A DNA stretch of 64,000 bases, taken from positions 1 through 64,000 of the forward strand of contig NZ_JASJOC010000003.1 in NCBI RefSeq assembly GCF_030068615.1, given 5' to 3'. The position numbers were made by a program, and so were the translations under genes. Under the pieces are notes generated by a model. It had not been told where the DNA came from. It searched no databases and saw only the letters and a list, made by a program, of their open reading frames with translations. Within the stretch, counting starts at the first letter, position 1. The number at the start of each line of letters is the position of its first letter. This document shows, piece by piece, positions 62,270-64,000 of the stretch. The DNA is from Halostagnicola sp. A-GB9-2 (lineage in GTDB: Archaea > Halobacteriota > Halobacteria > Halobacteriales > Natrialbaceae).

Positions 62270-63799
62270 ATGGCAACGGATCAGACACAGACGACTGACG
62301 CGGCCGAGGCCTACGGCCGCCTCGAGGAACGCGTCGAGCGGATTTCGAACGTCGGCAACGCCGCGGGCATCTTGCGCTGGGATCAGGAAGTCATCATGCC
62401 CGAAGCGGGGACGCCGGCGCGGGCGAAACAGCTCTCAACGCTGTCCTCGCTCAGCCACGAACTGCTGACCGCCGAGGAGACGGGACAGCTTCTCGAGGAG
62501 TTAGAAGCCGTGAGCGACGAACTCTCCGGGGATCAGCGGGCGGTCGTCCGCGAGGTTCGCCGGACGCACGACCGCGCGATGAGCGTCCCACAGGAGCTCG
62601 TCGAAGAAATCTCGGAGACGACTTCCAACGCGCACCCAACGTGGACCCAGGCCCGCGAGGAAGACGACTTCGAGCAGTTCGCGCCGACTCTGGAGACACT
62701 CGTCGAACTCAAACGTGAGTACGCCGAACACATCGATCCCGACGCGGACCCATACGCGGTTCTGTTCGCGGAGTACGAACCGTACCTCGACCTCGAGACC
62801 GCAGAGGAGATCCTCGAGCGATTGCGGGACGAACTCGTGCCGTTGATCGAGGCGATCGACGACAGCGATGCTGCCCTCGCGACCGCCGCCTTCTCCGGGC
62901 AGTTCGACGACGACGATCAAGAGGCGCTGGCCCGTGACGTCCTCGACGCGCTGGGCTACGACTGGAGCCGCGGTCGACTCGACACCGCGCCGCATCCGTT
63001 CTCCTCGGGGACCCAGTTCGACGCCCGGGTTACGACCCGCTTCGACGAGGAGGACCTGCTTGGCTCGATCACGTCGGTCATCCACGAGTTCGGCCACGCC
63101 AACTACACCATCGGCCTGCCCGACGAGGAGTACGGCACGCCGCTTGGCGAATCGCGGGACCTCTCGGTCCACGAATCCCAATCCCGTCTCTGGGAGAACC
63201 ACGTCGGGCGCTCCCGGCCGTTCTGGGAGCACTTCCTCCCGACGGCTCGAGAGCGGTTCCCCGAACTCGAGGAGGTGTCCCCGCGGGAGGCCTACGAGGC
63301 CGCGAATCAGGTGTACGACGACAACCTGATTCGGGTCGAAGCCGACGAGTTGACCTACCACCTCCACATCGTGATCCGCTTCGAGATCGAGCGCGCGCTC
63401 ATCTCGGGCGACCTCGAGGTCGAAGACGTTCCCGAGGTCTGGAACGACAAGTACGAGGAGTACCTCGGCGTGCGACCCGAAACCGACGCCGAGGGCTGTC
63501 TGCAGGACATCCACTGGAGCCACGGCTCGTTCGGCTACTTCCCGACCTACTCGCTTGGCTCGGTCCTGGCCGCACAGCTGTACGCGGCCGCGGAGGACGA
63601 GCTGGGAGATCTCGACGACCGCACTCGAGACGGCGAGTTCGACGACCTGAACGGCTGGCTCCGCGAGAACGTCCATGCCCACGGCAAACGCTATACGACG
63701 CCCGACCTGATCGAGGAAGCGACGGGCGAGTCGTTCACGGCCGACTACTTCCTCGAGTACGTCGATTCGAAGTACGGCGCGCTGTACGATCTCGAGTAA
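62270..63799 (+). CDS. Carboxypeptidase M32
   Basis: A 509-residue M32 metallocarboxypeptidase. The zinc motif HEFGH lies near 272-276 with a second Glu ligand in the following helices, and DPDADPYAVLFAEYEP and VDDNLIRVEADELTYHLH-type segments are typical of the family. It removes C-terminal residues from peptides in the cytosol. Length and start MATDQTQTTD fit. Confidence 0.94.
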   Translation: MATDQTQTTDAAEAYGRLEERVERISNVGNAAGILRWDQEVIMPEAGTPARAKQLSTLSSLSHELLTAEETGQLLEELEAVSDELSGDQRAVVREVRRTHDRAMSVPQELVEEISETTSNAHPTWTQAREEDDFEQFAPTLETLVELKREYAEHIDPDADPYAVLFAEYEPYLDLETAEEILERLRDELVPLIEAIDDSDAALATAAFSGQFDDDDQEALARDVLDALGYDWSRGRLDTAPHPFSSGTQFDARVTTRFDEEDLLGSITSVIHEFGHANYTIGLPDEEYGTPLGESRDLSVHESQSRLWENHVGRSRPFWEHFLPTARERFPELEEVSPREAYEAANQVYDDNLIRVEADELTYHLHIVIRFEIERALISGDLEVEDVPEVWNDKYEEYLGVRPETDAEGCLQDIHWSHGSFGYFPTYSLGSVLAAQLYAAAEDELGDLDDRTRDGEFDDLNGWLRENVHAHGKRYTTPDLIEEATGESFTADYFLEYVDSKYGALYDLE

Positions 63800-63897
63800 C
63801 CTGTCTTCGTTGAGTTAGGTAGACTCCACCGAGCTCATCCGTTTTTGCTGAATTTGTCGGGAAAAGGTACAACTCGTTTCCCCTCGAGAGCGTACCC

Positions 63898-64000
63898 ATG
63901 ACGCCTGATCGACACGCTCAGGAGCCGACCGCGGACACCAAGGAATCGTCCACGGAAATCGACGGATCGGCCGCCAGACTCGAGGGACAGACGGTGATCG
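63898..64000 (+). CDS. Partial CDS, N-terminus only
   Basis: A frame begins ATG at 63898 and runs to the window end without a stop. The 34 residues seen (MTPDRHAQEPTADTKESSTE, then acidic residues to RLEGQTVI) resemble a disordered haloarchaeal N-terminus leading into a domain. The family cannot be told. Confidence 0.5.
   Translation, partial: MTPDRHAQEPTADTKESSTEIDGSAARLEGQTVI

Noticed and set aside
14675-64000. CRISPR array or insertion sequence
   Set aside because: No regularly spaced direct repeats and no transposase or integrase frame were seen anywhere in the window.

Overview
The window is a stretch of haloarchaeal chromosome, most likely from the Natrialbaceae group (Natrinema, Haloterrigena or Natronococcus relatives). 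The signs are high GC, strongly acidic proteins, archaeal information-processing genes (Sec61-beta, the ribosome-recycling ATPase RLI, an eIF1/SUI1 factor), coenzyme F420 enzymes, many Tat signals and lipoboxes, and extreme abundance of the hexamer CTCGAG. The genus is an inference from gene content and composition. Apart from the two palindromic repeats, a siderophore relic and a few small broken genes, it reads as compact core chromosome. I saw no insertion sequence, prophage or CRISPR array.

Layout. 1-2.1 kb: tRNA-Cys, tRNA-Lys, a DUF7119-like gene and a 43-residue acidic protein. 2.1-5.7 kb: small conserved genes (DUF6360-like, RimI-like, DUF5810, DUF5809, Nudix, rhodanese, SUI1). 5.8-10.1 kb: an overlapping MoxR / DUF58 / transglutaminase operon. 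10.4-14.7 kb: cold-shock protein, zinc-ribbon protein, a luciferase-like F420 oxidoreductase overlapping cofE, and a divergent Nudix-eIF2B fusion. 14.7-17.5 kb: a probably frameshifted small gene, then a perfect iron-box palindrome before a siderophore-type binding lipoprotein, followed by an out-of-frame chimera of a flavoprotein N-terminus and the C-terminal part of an IucA/IucC synthetase, the relic of a siderophore locus. 17.8-21.4 kb: hydroxyacid dehydrogenase, Tat polysaccharide deacetylase, an intergenic array of perfect hairpins, and EngB.

21.5-30.2 kb: a 79-bp palindromic element (second copy at 28.7 kb), two tandem DUF389 membrane proteins, a NOG1-type GTPase, a DUF5518 protein, a cysteine-rich copper-storage-like protein, and two related exported acidic proteins, one with a Sec-type signal and one with a Tat lipobox. 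30.4-44.6 kb: hisE, DUF151, pdxT, Sec61-beta, thioredoxin, an F420H2:NADP oxidoreductase, MFS and MATE transporters, a glycerophosphodiesterase, an FAD-Rieske fusion, a matrixin-like lipoprotein, a HAD phosphatase and an M50-like membrane protease. 44.2-64 kb: archaemetzincin, methyltransferase, RLI with an EMC6-like partner, nadE, HtpX overlapping a PQQ-type propeller lipoprotein, a PIN-ATPase-KH protein, HAD hydrolase, DUF4177/membrane pair, a Tat-exported glycerophosphodiesterase, M20 and M32 peptidases, and the start of a gene cut by the window edge.

Themes: F420 metabolism (three genes), envelope quality control (HtpX, M50-like, CPBP-like, transglutaminase), metal handling (iron box, Csp-like protein) and several export-route or paralogue pairs. 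Several genes have a box A about 25-30 bp before the start codon, as expected for leaderless haloarchaeal transcripts. The strongest candidates for undescribed biology are the hairpin array at 20.4-20.8 kb, the acidic exported paralogue pair, the 79-bp palindrome family and the Nudix-eIF2B fusion lacking the usual catalytic cysteine.
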